Below are positions 1-11,992 of a stretch of DNA of 64,000 nucleotides, piece by piece; the first letter of the stretch is position 1; each line of letters starts with the position of its first letter. Source of the stretch: Poecilobothrus nobilitatus (taxonomy: Eukaryota > Arthropoda > Insecta > Diptera > Dolichopodidae); assembly GCA_947095535.1 (NCBI GenBank), contig OX352772.1, positions 32,941,445 through 33,005,444 on the forward strand, in the 5' to 3' direction. The position numbers were made by a program, and so were the translations under genes. Under the pieces are notes generated by a model. It had not been told where the DNA came from. It worked only from the letters and a program-made list of their open reading frames with translations, and ran no database searches.

Positions 1-1645
1 CTTGGAACCTAATGAAGCTAGGCGTCTGAAATTTTGCAAATGATGATCAAGTTTTATGGCGACAACTTTTGTAAAATTTGGTTGTGGTGGTGCGGCGGGT
101 TCGGGTAGCTGCCATACAACTTATCCGGTTAAATGAGAATAACTCAGTGTTTATTGAAGCTAGGAATCTGAAATTTAGTAAAGAAGTGTCGAGTTATATG
201 CCAACAACTTTTGTAAAATTTGTTTGGTCTAGAGCAGCCGGTTCAGACTTCTTGCACCTCTTGGAACCTAATGAAGCTAGGCGTCTGAAATTTTGCAAAT
301 GATGATCAAGTTTTATGGCAACAACTTCTACAAAATTTGGTTATGCTGGTGCGATGGGTTCGGGTAGCTGCCATACAAAATCTCTTTTTAAATGAAAAGA
401 ACTCAGTGTCCGTCCGCACGATAACTCAAAAAATAGAGGAGCTAGGAGGCTGAACATTTTTTTACGTCACTTTTGTAAAATTGTTAGTTTTGCTATTTAA
501 CTCCAGCATTTTCTGTCCCCGGGTTCGGGTAGCTGCCATACAACTTCTTTCTTTAAATAGAAATAACCCAGTGTCTGTTCAATCTAGGTATCTGAAATTT
601 TGCGAATGATGATCAAGTTTTATGGCAACAACTTCTACAAAATTTGGTTGTGGTGGTGCGACGGGTTCGGGTAGCTGCCATACAAAATCTCTTTTTAAAT
701 GAAAAGAACTCAGTGTCCGTCCGCACGATAACTCAAAAAATAAAGGAGCTAGGAGGCTGAAATTTTTTTTACGTCACTCTTGCAAAATTGTCAGTTTTGC
801 TATTTAACTCCAGCATTTTCGGCCGCCGGGTTCGAGTAGCTGCCATACAACTTCTTTCTTTAAATAGAAATAATCCAGTGTCTGTTCAATCTAGGTATCT
901 GAAATTTTGCAAATGATGATCAAGTTTTATGGCAACAACTTCTACAAAATTTGGTTGTGGTGGTGCGACGGGTTCGGGTAGCTGCCATACAAAATCTCTT
1001 TTTAAATGAAAAGAACTCAGTGTCCGTCCGCACGATAACTCAAAAAATAAAGAAGCTAGGAGGCTGAAATTTGTTTTACGTCACTCTTGCAAAATTGTTA
1101 GTTTTGCTATTTAACTCCAGCATTTTCGGCCGCCGGGTTCGAGTAGCTGCCATACAACTTCTTTCTTTAAATAGAAATAACCCAGTGTCTGTTCAATCTA
1201 GGTATCTGAAATTTTGCGAATGATGATCAAGTTTTATGGCAACAACTTCTGTAAAATTTTGTTGTGATGATATGACAGGTTCGGATAGTTGCCATACAAC
1301 TTCTCTTTTTAAATGAAAATAACTCAGTGTCTATTGAAGCTAGCTATCTGAAATTTAGTGAAAAAGTGTCGAGTTGCATGCCAAAAACTTTTGTAAAATT
1401 TGAATGGTCTAAAGCAGCCGGTTCAGGCTTTTTGCATTTCTTGGAACTTAATGAAGCTAGGCGCAATAGATCCGGGTAGCTGTCATACAACTCCACAATT
1501 TACATAAATATATCTCTGTAGTTCGGTACTAAAACTCTGAATGTTTTTAAAAGATGATCAAGTTTTATAGAAACGGGATATATTACGTTCATACGGGTAT
1601 CCCAGAGTTGACACAGTCTACTCTACTGCACTCTTCCTCGTTTTA
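1..1645 (+). repeat. Tandem array, 307-bp higher-order unit, with element terminus
   Basis: The motif GGGTTCGGGTAGCTGCCATAC recurs (with small changes) at 97, 356, 521, 663, 828, 970 and 1135, and in decayed form near 1278. From 356 the spacings alternate 165, 142, 165, 142, 165, so the true unit is 307 bp built of two related subunits. The leftmost copies use a different 259-bp spacing (1 to 260, and 97 to 356). The array runs off the left edge of the window. After about 1480 the periodicity stops and a unique tail follows, carrying ATACGGGTAT near 1591-1601 and ending about 1645. The same tail occurs at 58356 on the other strand, so the array is probably the expanded interior of a transposable element rather than a free-standing satellite. 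No coding capacity is credible; the open frame at 78-302 lies inside the repeat. Confidence 0.9.
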
Positions 1646-2595
1646 GTATTATTCTATTATATATAATTATATGTTATTAAATGTGGTAAGAAAGAACTTA
1701 ACGTAAATAAAAGAGAACATAGAACAAGTTCTTGTTGGATGTAATACAATATTTATCATCAGTTGATGTCCAGTAAGCGTTCTTTTTTTTATATTTTTAT
1801 TTTTTTTATTTAATTTTAGTTAAGTAGTTTTAATATGATGAATCAAAGATTCATTTTTATCATTCATATATCTTTAGAACAATCTGTATATATGTAAAGT
1901 TCATAATGATCGTGTATATTAGTTTTGGACGTGTAATGAATTCTCAAATAAAAAACTTGTTAAACCAGTTTTTAATTTTTTTTTTTTAATGTTTTCTGTT
2001 TTTTATTTGCGTAATAAAACACCTGAGTATACAATGCGTTTATTTATTGTTAAAATTAAAGTATTGATAATTTAGATATTTTTGTTCATCTATCAAATGC
2101 ACTTGGATGCACTGGATTTTTAAATTTTTTGTCAGAAAATAGTGAAAACTATACTATTATATCTATGAAAAGTTTAAGTGTCGACATAGTTTTATTTTCT
2201 TTTTTTTGTAATACCATACCACATATTCTGTTAAAAGTAAATTACTTATATTCTAAATTAAGCGATATGATTGCCGTCAAATAATAATTAATTTCCTTTA
2301 TTTCAATCCTTGTGTATTTTAATTATATGAAACTTGATTAAACAAATTAAATGCTTCTATTGAGTTTTCAGAAGAAATTTAACCCAATTGACAAATTAAA
2401 ATTACCATTAAAGTTTATTTGACTTGTTTTAAAAAAGAATTGTTTTAAAGAGTTTCGATGTTTCAACCCTAAATTTATAGTATTCCTTTAACATTCGACG
2501 ACACCTAGGAACCGTTGCAAAAAACAATCGTTGGCGAAACGATGAATAGTAAAAGAATAAGAGATAGATCCCCGACAAGATAGAACGGTTAACTA

Positions 2596-2776
2596 CATAT
2601 TCATGTTTATGCAAACCAACGTAACTCTGACTCTGTCGCCATTACAGAGGCATGGGTTCACAACTTAACACTATTACTTAAACTAAAGAATTTTTTTTCA
2701 TATTCATACTTATACAGACGTAACACAGGCGTTACAGAGGCATGTTACCACAACGTGCTCTAAAGAATAATTTTAT
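2596..2776. repeat. Imperfect tandem duplication (~75-103 bp offset)
   Basis: CATATTCAT (2596 and 2699), ACGTAAC (2619 and 2718), TTACAGAGGCATG (2642 and 2732) and CTAAAGAA (2683 and 2760) occur in the same order twice. The offsets shrink from 103 to 77 bp, so this is an old duplication with indels. Function is unknown. Confidence 0.6.
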
Positions 2777-2858
2777 AGTAGTGCTTTAAAGATAAGAGCT
2801 TGAAAAATGTGACATGTTTTCATGAAAAAATTTTTATTTCATTTAATTAAATTTCAGA

Positions 2859-2897
2859 CTTCAAGAAAAGGCTTCAAGAAAAGGCTTCAAGAAAAAG
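2859..2897. repeat. 13-bp tandem repeat, three copies
   Basis: The unit CTTCAAGAAAAGG is repeated at 2859, 2872 and 2885, with one or two changes in the last copy. Confidence 0.85.
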
Positions 2898-3135
2898 CTA
2901 CAAATCTCATACTTTATAGGTAATTAATATTAAGACACAATTTCATACACTATATCAACTATTTGTAAATACAATGTATAGATTCTCAAATATGATAATA
3001 TTACTGAATTTTAATGTATCTTATTATTACATATTGTATTTTTTTCATTTCCTTATCAATTACATATCCAAGAAGAAATTATTTGTTAAATTTTTTTGTT
3101 CCGTTCATTCACAATTCAATATCAAATAACATAAT

Positions 3136-3159
3136 ATGATGATGATGATGATGATGATG
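3136..3159. repeat. (ATG)n microsatellite
   Basis: Eight consecutive ATG trinucleotides are followed by a decayed ATT/ATG continuation to about 3180. Confidence 0.9.
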
Positions 3160-6100
3160 TTAATGATTATGATGATTATTTAAAATTCAGAAATTTTTCT
3201 TATACATATACCAGTTTTACGATCATCACCATTTGTAGCAGGAAAAAAATGTTAAAAAAAATTAAACCAATCTAATTATTATAGAGTTATAATTAAGTTA
3301 TTTAAAAAAAAAAAAAAATTATATATAAGTACTTATAGATACAAAATACTCAGGTATTAAATTTACAAATATGGAAAACAAAATCTTTTTTTTTTTTAAT
3401 TTATTTTTTTTAATTTGTAGGTACATACATGTATACAACAAATATAAATTACATCTTTGATATGAAAAATTCTGTTTATATCTTCAAAATACAAATGTTT
3501 AGATACTTCCTTTTGTAGCTATATAGTTGCCACCATACAATCTACTGTTAGTGCCATCAGTATATTATGTACAATGTCATCGCATAAGTATATTTTATTG
3601 TATAAAGTCAATAAACCGGTTATTATGACTTGATTTGTTATCATTTGACGTAATTAATTGATTGACATTTACCGTTTTTCACTATCAATTTATTCATATA
3701 TTTTATTGAAAAAAAAAAAAAAAATGAAAGAAAGAGAGGTCAAATAAATGAGTATATAAAAAATAAAGAATATTTAACTAGTTTTAAAAATTTAGAATAA
3801 AATACATAATATGATAATGATAATTTTGTTTTACGATTAAAATTTGTTTTGTATGTATGTACATATATACAAACAAGTGTATGATATTTTAAAATTTATT
3901 TTAAATTGAAAATTAAATAGCTAGACTTTTTTTTTTTTTTCATATTTTTTTTTAATCCAAAGATAAAAAGAAAATAGTCATATAATATTTATTGCAATAA
4001 TTTTATTACTGATAAATTAACTTGAAATGTTTTTTTTTTTTTTTTTAATATTTTATTATTACTAACTGTTAATTGTTATTTAATTATTTTTTTTTTTTAT
4101 TTTTCTAAATTTTCTTAATAAATCTTTTCTTAAACAAGTTATGATTTGGAGAAAATTGGGTTTGTAATATCTTTTAAATTCAATAAACATTTTCTTTAAT
4201 TTATAAATCTTATTTTATTTTTAATGGTTGAGCATACAAGAGAAAGGAGTACACACTCTCGTTACTTAATATGCTTACTCATATTTTCATCTTTTTCTTA
4301 ATCAACTTTCACCTTTAGACAAAGAATGACCCTAAAACATTGTCAACTTTTAACCTTTAAATTTGTCATAGTATTTAAATTTCTCTAATCTCTACGTACT
4401 ACGTAATCGCTCAGGATATTTAAACTATAAAGTAGGAGTGTCGCGAAACAGGAAATTTTCTAAACGAAATGATCCTCTGGGATAAATACGGAATGCCCTG
4501 CTTTTGGATTATAATTTCTTAAAGTTATAATTTTCACAAGCTACGGTTGACCGTTTTTCTCTATATCTAATATTATAAATAGCTATGTAAAATTTTTTTG
4601 TTTCTCGTTGTTCCCTATACTAACTGGTTTGAGAATGTAGGGTTGTGATATTATAGGGTTGTGAATGTTGAATGGTTTTAAATTTAATCGTAAATGTTGC
4701 ATATTTTAAATTTAAGCGTCTCAATAATATATTTTGGTACAAATAAAAATTAGCAGCAGTTAAATAACTTGTATAAGATCAATCTAATAAGGACTGTGAT
4801 AACTTTAAATCCAAACTAACTATACCATTCAGTATATCTCATAGTTTATTATATTCTAAAAAAAAAATTAAAATTTAATTTTTTGTATAGCAAAATTCAG
4901 CTCTGTTCATTATCATTACATTTTATTACATATCTTCTTACATATTGAAAGTAAATTTTATGTTTAGATTGTAAAATAATTAAATTATCTTTATTTGTAA
5001 ACATTTAATTAAAAAATAATATTATCTTTTAGAAAATTAAAAAATTTTTTTTTTCTTCTTCTGTTTAACCTACACTTTTGATAAAGTCAAAATTTATATT
5101 TTAATTTACTTAAAATAAATGAAAATATCAAAATATTGTTATCAACAAAACAAACATAAAATCGGAAATTAAATCTTAACGGTATGTGTACACTTAACTT
5201 CTTGATTATATTATTTATTTTAGATATAAGTTGTCTAACATAAAATGTTGCCTACTTCCTTTCTGTCATTGTTATCCGTTATGTCGATCTAATCAGGTCT
5301 TTATAGTGCATGGTCAATGGTTCATTTTGTTGTCTTGCTTTGTGGCAGGTAGATTTTACATGATGCATTACTTACTCTTTGAAGCCTAATGAAATCCTGG
5401 GCATTAAATCTTAATAACGAAACTTATAATTGAAAATAGAATTTAACATTGACATGAAAAAACAACTTTACCCTTGCATATTAACTATAATATTGTTCTT
5501 ACACAAGTAATGAGTTTTTATTTTTAGATTATTCTTCCCTCTATAGTTGGACAGAACAAATAATAATTTTAACTCGTATTAAAGAAATAAGTTTCTGTCT
5601 TTGTTTTGACGTTAAGGAATTTAAAGAAGAAATCTTTTGAAAATAATAAAATTAATAAATCATGATAAATAATTATGGAAATTTCAACTTTAGCAAATTA
5701 AAAGAATACAAGTTTTAATGATATTGCGAATTTTTCTAATTTAAAAAAAAAAAAAAAAAACAATAATTATGATAGAAGAATATAAAATAATAAAACAAAA
5801 TAAAATGAAAAACTTCCGGTGTTAATAAAAAAAAAATACATATTGAAAATTACATAAATAGAATTTTTAGAATTTTTAATTAGTTCTCATGTTCTACAAA
5901 ATTTATGTTGAATCTGGTTAGTTCTTTTTTTTTTTTGTTTTTTGTAATATAAAATAAAACAAAAAAGAGGTTAAGTAAAGGTTACTAATAAGATTGCTTA
6001 TTAATATTTTTTAATATGATTTACAAAAATTTTAAGATATAAATTTCGAAATTAATATAATAATCATAAAATAAATTAATTTTTTTTTCATATGATTTTA

Positions 6101-6195
6101 AATTAAATCTCATTTTTATATTCTAAATCTGTTGAGTCGGAAAGTTAACATATCAATTGCAGAAAAATTGCAAACAGTTTTTTTATACATTTCAA

Positions 6196-6378
6196 GGGTC
6201 CTCGGTGGTGTAGTAGGTAAAAGCGTATAAAATTACGCTGTAAACACCGAGTAAGTATATGAGATCGAATCCCACAAATGTCATAAGAATAATTCGCGGT
6301 TACGACATTTTCCCTGGAAAGAAAAGGCTGTGTAATTTGATTGTAACCTTTATGTGGTAAGGGAATAAACTATATAAC
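6196..6378 (+). mobile_element. tRNA-derived SINE, family 1, copy 1 (diverged)
   Basis: This copy aligns to the better preserved SINE at 23465. It keeps the start GGGTCCTCGGTGG, a box A-like TGGTGTAGTAGG, the AAAATTACGCTGTAAACACCGAG middle in slightly altered form, and a T-arm GATCGAATCCC. The tail domain with GGAAAGAAAAGGCTGTGTAAT and TTATGTGGTAAGGGAATAAA follows. Changes in both internal promoter boxes suggest it is no longer transcribed by RNA polymerase III. No target duplication is obvious. Confidence 0.82.
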
Positions 6379-6505
6379 TGAATATAATCGTTTTTTTAGC
6401 TTTCAAAAACTATATATAAAGCATAAAATAAATCTAATGTCTTAATATTCAGATGAATGGCTTCAAATGTATAAAAAATGACGAAGAATATTAAAAGAAG
6501 TGTAC

Positions 6506-6839
6506 TAATTGGATATACTTCCGCAAAGGGGTGATCATCGATTTAGATGACGTCATCACATAACGGTACTTAATATCTCCAAGTTTCCGAATATATATGC
6601 CATTAGTATCGATGCCCGTCATCTAGTGGCCGAAAAATACATTACAAAATTTTCTTAACCTTTTATACTATTTTAATTAAACCGTTATATTTTTCCTAAA
6701 AGACAATAAACTGAAACCATTTTCTACAATATAGCAGAGCATAATTCTGTCATTAATATACATCTTATTTCATCTTAATTGTTATATGATGACGTCATCT
6801 AAATCGATGATCACCCCGTTGCGGAAGTATATCCCATTA
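6506..6839. mobile_element. MITE with ~50-bp terminal inverted repeats
   Basis: The left arm (6506-6558) and right arm (6787-6839) are inverted copies with very few mismatches. Both contain GGATATACTTCCGCAA, GGGGTGATCATCGATTTAG and ATGACGTCATCA when read inward. The outer ends read TAATTGG and CCCATTA, so a TA target duplication of the Tc1/mariner type is possible. The 230-bp interior has no transposase and is unrelated to the arms, which is normal for a non-autonomous element. The arms carry the palindrome TGACGTCA, a CRE/ATF-type site, once at each end. The open frame at 6786-7025 begins in the right arm and is not a gene. Confidence 0.88.
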
Positions 6840-8770
6840 AATATTATATTTTTGAAGAAAATAATTTTTCAACCTGATTATTTTACATTATTTTTTCCTA
6901 ACATTTATGTACAATTACATATTCTATACATAATTATGTATAAAATATCGTGCAAACAAGTTGAACTAATACAATATTATTCTACACACATAATTGGAAT
7001 AAATTATTTCAGGAAAGGAAAGTAATTATATACTAAATATAAATAGTACATATTCATAAATTTAATATGAGTTCTTGCTATATGTATATATGAAAGTGAA
7101 CTTTCATTTTAAATCAATTTCTTGTCTAGATTTTTTTTCTATACATTTATTAATTCCGATTTTTACCAATATTATGAAAAATAAAAAACAAAAATACTAA
7201 ATAATTCAAAAAAAAAAAAAAAATTCTTTAGAAAGGCAAAGTTAAAATATAAGTTAAAATCTAACATTATGAACACGTTTAATGAAAATTCAATAATATG
7301 ATTATATATCAAGGCTATTATTCAAAGAAAGAGCATTTTTTAAACTTTTTGTTACATACACACAACAATACTTAAATATTTTATTTGAATTTTTAACACT
7401 TACTATATAAATTCTTAGTGATACCATTACAATTGCAATACCATTGTAAAATAAAAAAATTGATTTATTAACAGATTTGGTCTAAACTTTAGAAGTAATA
7501 AACTATAATGCTGGCAAAATATTTGGCAAATATTTCCGGAATAAATAATATTCTAATTTCTAAAAAAGATTTTAAAAAAAACCAATCAATAAAATTGACA
7601 TTTGAGGTTAAATTGTGGTGACTGTAAAATTATGATTATTTCCACATAAATATTTATTTTAATTTATTCACTTATCAGTGTTGATGTAGTCGTGACATTT
7701 TTTCTTTTTTTTTTTTAAACCATTTCAACAATTCAAACTTTTATCAATCAAATATGGGTCGTTTACTAAAAATTTGCATTTTAAAAATTCTATGTAAAAA
7801 TGAATAAATGATTACAAACGGAAAAGATAACCAAAAACAGAATGCCAGTAAATAATTTTTATTTATTTGCACACAAAATAAAAAATAAAAATGTCAAACA
7901 ACTGTCAAATAGGTCATCATTATTTTCAAGTATTCTAATATTACATTTTATTTTTTATTTGCTTATAACAGCTTATTCCTATACTTATTAATTATTTCTA
8001 CGTTTTTACTGTAATAAAATAATAAAAAATATTATAAAATATTCTTTACAAACGTTATTTTATCAATTTATAATAAAATTGAGGTTGTACATGGTTGTAC
8101 TTTATACTTGTACACAATAATTAAACAAAAATATAAAACCAGTATTTTTCATATCATCATATCATAATTTGCAATTTATTTAAAAACCCTGTTAATTAAT
8201 TAAATTTTTTTTAATTAAATAAAATAGAATTAGTTTAAAATTGATGATAATTCTAAACAAAATTAAACTACCCACCTATTTTTTTTTTTTTTAGTATAAA
8301 ATATATATGTACCTACATATGTACTTAAACATACACATTATACATATAATATGTACATTAATTTATACTTAACACTTAATTACTTTAAAATTAAATTAAA
8401 TTTTATTTTAAAAATTTCCAGTCTTTTTTTTTTTTTTTTTTTTACACCTGTGATAAGAAAAATAGGAACTTTGATCTTATTCGTACGATTCATTTTCATT
8501 AGCAAAACTTTACGAATTACTCATTTCAAAAGATAACGTTTAACTTTTTAAAAAGCTTTTTAAAATAAATAAAATGAAATTCTCCAACCTCTACAGTCTA
8601 CTCTACACATTGATTGTAGAAAAATCCAAAAAAAAAACAAAACAAATTCTCTCTCCTCACTATTTATTTATCATGAAAATGAGAAAAATAGGTAACGAGA
8701 ATTTTCTCAAAATGTGATTCAATAAAACGCTTTTCATTTGCTTCTCATTTTCTTCCTCATTTTTTCAGCA
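6840..8770. other. AT-rich DNA without a recognisable gene
   Basis: Homopolymer-rich sequence with TACATATGTAC-type short repeats around 8305-8355. I see no splice-flanked open frame, RNA gene or inverted repeat worth listing. Confidence 0.6.
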
Positions 8771-9385
8771 GATGTAAAATAATATTGTGTGTGATAAATG
8801 TAATACAAAATACGAATACGATATACAAATTATGTTTATGTATGTTATGAGTTACGAACTTACGTACGATACGACGCACAAAGTCACAAATCACAAGTTA
8901 CAATTCACAAACCCAATGTCAATACAACACATTACACAACACAACACTCGCAAGTGCCACTCTCATCATTCCTCAACTAAAGTAAATATTAATAATTATA
9001 TAAAGTACGACTCAGAGTCACACTCTCCAATCCCCTTAGTAGACTTTGTTATCAGTTAACTATAATAGAATAATTTAGTTTCAAATTTAAAAATTGTAAA
9101 ATTAAATTAAAATGAAAAAAGAGAAGATTAAAAAAATATCAAAAAATATTTTTTAATACAAATTATACAAAACTTTTCTCAAGTCATATTTTAATAAATC
9201 TCTTTGAAATTGGATTACCTTACCTTACCTTAACTTCTTTTTCTTTCTTGTTGTCTTTTAAATTTCAATATTGTTTTTTTTTCCTTTCTCTTTAATTTTC
9301 CTCTACCTTTTCATTTCTATTTCTAGACATTATTTTTCGCTCCCTCTATCTCTTTCTTATTTTCATTTCTCTGAATGTTTCTTAG

Positions 9386-9483
9386 GCTTAAAACTTAAAC
9401 CAATTTCTGTTATGGTATATAGCCAGGTCAGTTTAATAGGTATAGGTATATATTTGTTTATTTGCTATCTAAAGTAAACTAAG
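9386..9483 (+). other. Candidate non-coding (5' UTR) exon
   Basis: A long pyrimidine tract (about 9340-9380) ends in TTTCTTAG at 9385, a good 3' splice site. The next 98 nt end with AAG|GTGAGTA at 9483/9484, a near-consensus 5' splice site. All three forward frames contain stops, so if this is an exon it is untranslated. The orientation matches the coding exon at 24309, about 15 kb downstream, which makes a 5' UTR exon of that gene possible. Two good splice signals at exon-like spacing can still occur by chance in 64 kb of AT-rich DNA, so confidence is low. Confidence 0.25.
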
Positions 9484-9906
9484 GTGAGTAAATATTTAAT
9501 AGGATTTTTCTGTTGCTGTTTTTATTGTACATACAACACAATACAATATTAAAAAGCGATACGGCCAGCGGTGTTTTGTTGTTATATTTGTATTTCACTG
9601 TGTTGTTGTTGCGAGTATTGCTTTTGTTTTGCCTCGCTCAAAATAGAAAAGAAAACCAAAAAAAAAAAAAAATATGTATGAAAATTCGCCTAAACTTAAA
9701 CGCTAATATGCATTTCAAATGAAAAAAAAAAACAATAAAATAAAAAGTGAACGCTTCATTCGATTTGAATAAATTGAATCAACTGCTGCTAAACTTTTGA
9801 AACACATGAGGGAAAACAACAATAACAAAACAAAATTCTACAAATTTCAAATATTGAATTTTTTAAACTGTTCGTTGAACGTTTTAAATAATTTTTATAT
9901 CCATCA

Positions 9907-9942
9907 TCAGTTGGTAAATTACCTTACGCTAGGTTGGTAGAT
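9907..9942 (+). promoter_or_regulatory. Possible initiator plus DPE-like core promoter
   Basis: ATCATCAGTTGG near 9902-9913 contains TCAGTT, matching the fly initiator consensus TCAGTY. Taking the A as +1, GGTAG falls at +28 to +32 and matches four of five positions of the downstream promoter element RGWYV. There is no obvious TATA box. The surrounding sequence resembles fly leader DNA. This is a motif match only. Confidence 0.2.
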
Positions 9943-10500
9943 TGTCGCGGTTTTTAAAAAAAAAAGAAATATATACGTACATTGTATATTATTTAAAAAA
10001 AAAAAAATATTTAATTTTCGTATTATATTTCTTGCATTTTGTTGTTGTTTTGTCTTTTTGTTGACAATAACAATATATTAAAAGATTTCTGTGCTGTGTA
10101 CTGTTGTGTTGTGTTGTCTTGTCTTGTATTTTTTTTTTTTATTAATTCAAGTGCATTTTTTTGACGATTTTAAAATATTTTTTTTTAATTTTGAAATTCT
10201 TTAAAAAAAAAAAAAACAAAACATTGGCATTTAAATAATTCGAGATTCGAGAATCGAAATTCCTTATAAGAATTGAATACATATTTTTGTGGTTTTTTTT
10301 TTTTAAATATTTTTTAAAAATATTTTTTAAAAATATTTAAAACTTGTGGAAAGTAAAATAAAATAAAATAAAATCAAAATAAAAAGTATGTACAATATAT
10401 ATGTATATAAGATTAAAAAAAAAAAAAATGAAATATTATAGAAAAGAAAAGGAATATATGCAACTCGCTTAATTCGCCGTATGTATCCATCGCGGGTCCC

Positions 10501-11811
10501 ATAAAAGGAATTTTTTTATCTTTTTCATATTTTTTTTTTTTTGCGATTTCTTCTGGATTTTTTATACTATTTATACAATTTTTTTGTGTAGAAAATTAAA
10601 TAATATAAAAAAAAAATTCATTCCATAGATGGTAATTTATGTTTATAGTTTAATTTTGTTCCTGTTTTTTTTTTTTTTTTTGCTATTTTTCTCTATTTAC
10701 ATGCGATTTTATTTTGTTCTATATAAAATCATGAAAATCTTTAAGATATGTTTATAATTTCAAAAGGATTAAAATTCATCAGTGTTTTTTTTTTTACCTC
10801 AACTTTGATTCAAAGTGAAAACAAATAATTTTTAGAAGCTTTTAAACAATTTTTGACTTAAGAATTTATAATTAAAAAATTTAAGGACAATGTTTATAAA
10901 TTAATAAAAAGGAAAAGGATATTTAGCATTGAAAGATAAGATTAAAATTTTAAAAATGACAAATATTTATTGTTACATTCTGTTCAATCTTAACTTTTCA
11001 ATCAATTCTGTCCAATAGTATTTTATATAAGTTTTAAAAGTGATTATAAAATTGTAATGCTCTGAAGATGACAAGCTTTTGTCAAAATACTTACATATAA
11101 TATACATATACTCGTATATGCTAAAATAATAATTTTTTGTGAAAATTAAGTAAAAATAAATACAATTAATATTCTTTTTATTTTAAAATTAAAAATGTTC
11201 CACAACATTAAGGTTGAAAAAATAAACTACTATAAAATGATTGTAATATTGATTTAATGAGAAAAAAAAGTTTCAAATCAGTTAAATTTTTGCTCAAGAA
11301 TCAGTTGAAATAGTTAATTCAGGACTATTTGTACAAGAAATAATTAACTATACATACATAGGTACTTAAAAATTTGACAATATGCATTAAATAAATTCGG
11401 TAATAAATTCGGTAATTATAAAGAATTCGGTAATACGAACGAACTTCTAAAGGATTGGATGCTAATCAAGTAAAAATACAAACTAAGCTTAATTTTGAAA
11501 TTTAAATTTACGTTATTGACTTAAGCTAATATTCTCTTTTATTACTTTAAGTAATTTAAAATCTGTTTGTGTGATTGCAATCTAGAGTAGTAGATTTGTG
11601 TGATTGCAAGGAAGATGTATCTAATTAGAAATTATTTCTCAAATAACTGTATTTCCTATTATTGAAGAAATGCTTCCGAACTGTATAAATCGAATGCAGT
11701 ACCATATTACGAACACTATAGGGATCTTCACATAAAAGAGCATGGAAGAAAAATAAAATCTAAAAATACTACAATATACGTCAACAGCTCAAAGGAAAAT
11801 ATAAATTTTGT
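10501..11811. other. AT-rich DNA, nothing recognised
   Basis: Only A/T runs and short direct repeats, such as AATTCGGTAAT around 11395-11435. No gene-like signal was seen on either strand. Confidence 0.6.
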
Positions 11812-11992
11812 TTTTTTTTTAATGCATTTCTCTACCTCATAAATGTGGACAGGAACTTAAACAGCCTTTCCTGTTCAACCTTTCCTGTACATGTCGTAAG
11901 GGGGAATAACTCTTACGACGTGTGTGGGATTCGAACCCACACTTTCTTGGTGTTTACAGCGTATTTTATGCGCTCTTACCCACTATTGCAAA
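11812..11992 (-). mobile_element. tRNA-derived SINE, family 1, copy 2 (minus strand)
   Basis: Reading the minus strand, this copy contains the tRNA-like head, a perfect box B (GGTTCGAATCC, at plus-strand 11927-11937), ACGTCGTAAGAGTTATTCC, and a tail ending in CACATTTATG-like sequence and a T run on the plus strand. The 5' head has decayed: GCAATAGTGGGTAAGAGCG replaces the expected GGCCTAGTGGG. A short internal duplication of CTTTCCTGT is seen near 11866-11889. The plus-strand open frame starting at 11845 is a shadow of this element. Confidence 0.85.

Larger units (their letters stand above)
1646..6195. other. AT-rich DNA without a recognisable gene
   Basis: This stretch has long A and T runs and no convincing coding signal on either strand. 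The only structured parts I see are a local duplication at 2596-2776, a 13-bp tandem repeat at 2859-2897 and an ATG microsatellite at 3136-3159. The minus-strand open frame at 2429-2614 overlaps the duplication and looks like chance. Confidence 0.6.
8771..10500 (+). other. Less AT-extreme region, possible promoter/5' UTR zone
   Basis: This region is compositionally different from its neighbours. It has CT-rich tracts at 9220-9380, ACAACA/GTTGTT-rich stretches near 9580-9620 and 9810-9840, and occasional GC-richer words such as ACGGCCAGCGG near 9560. Such composition is typical of fly 5' untranslated exons and promoter-proximal DNA. No open frame here is convincing. The two specific signals inside it are listed separately (9386-9483 and 9907-9942). 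Confidence 0.3.

Noticed and set aside
3420..3425. Recursive splice site at TTTGTAG|GTACAT
   Set aside because: The donor half is poor and it lies upstream of the only coding exon with no evidence of transcription.
6786..7025. Plus-strand 79-codon open frame
   Set aside because: It starts inside the right inverted repeat of the MITE and then runs through AT-rich DNA without splice or coding signals.
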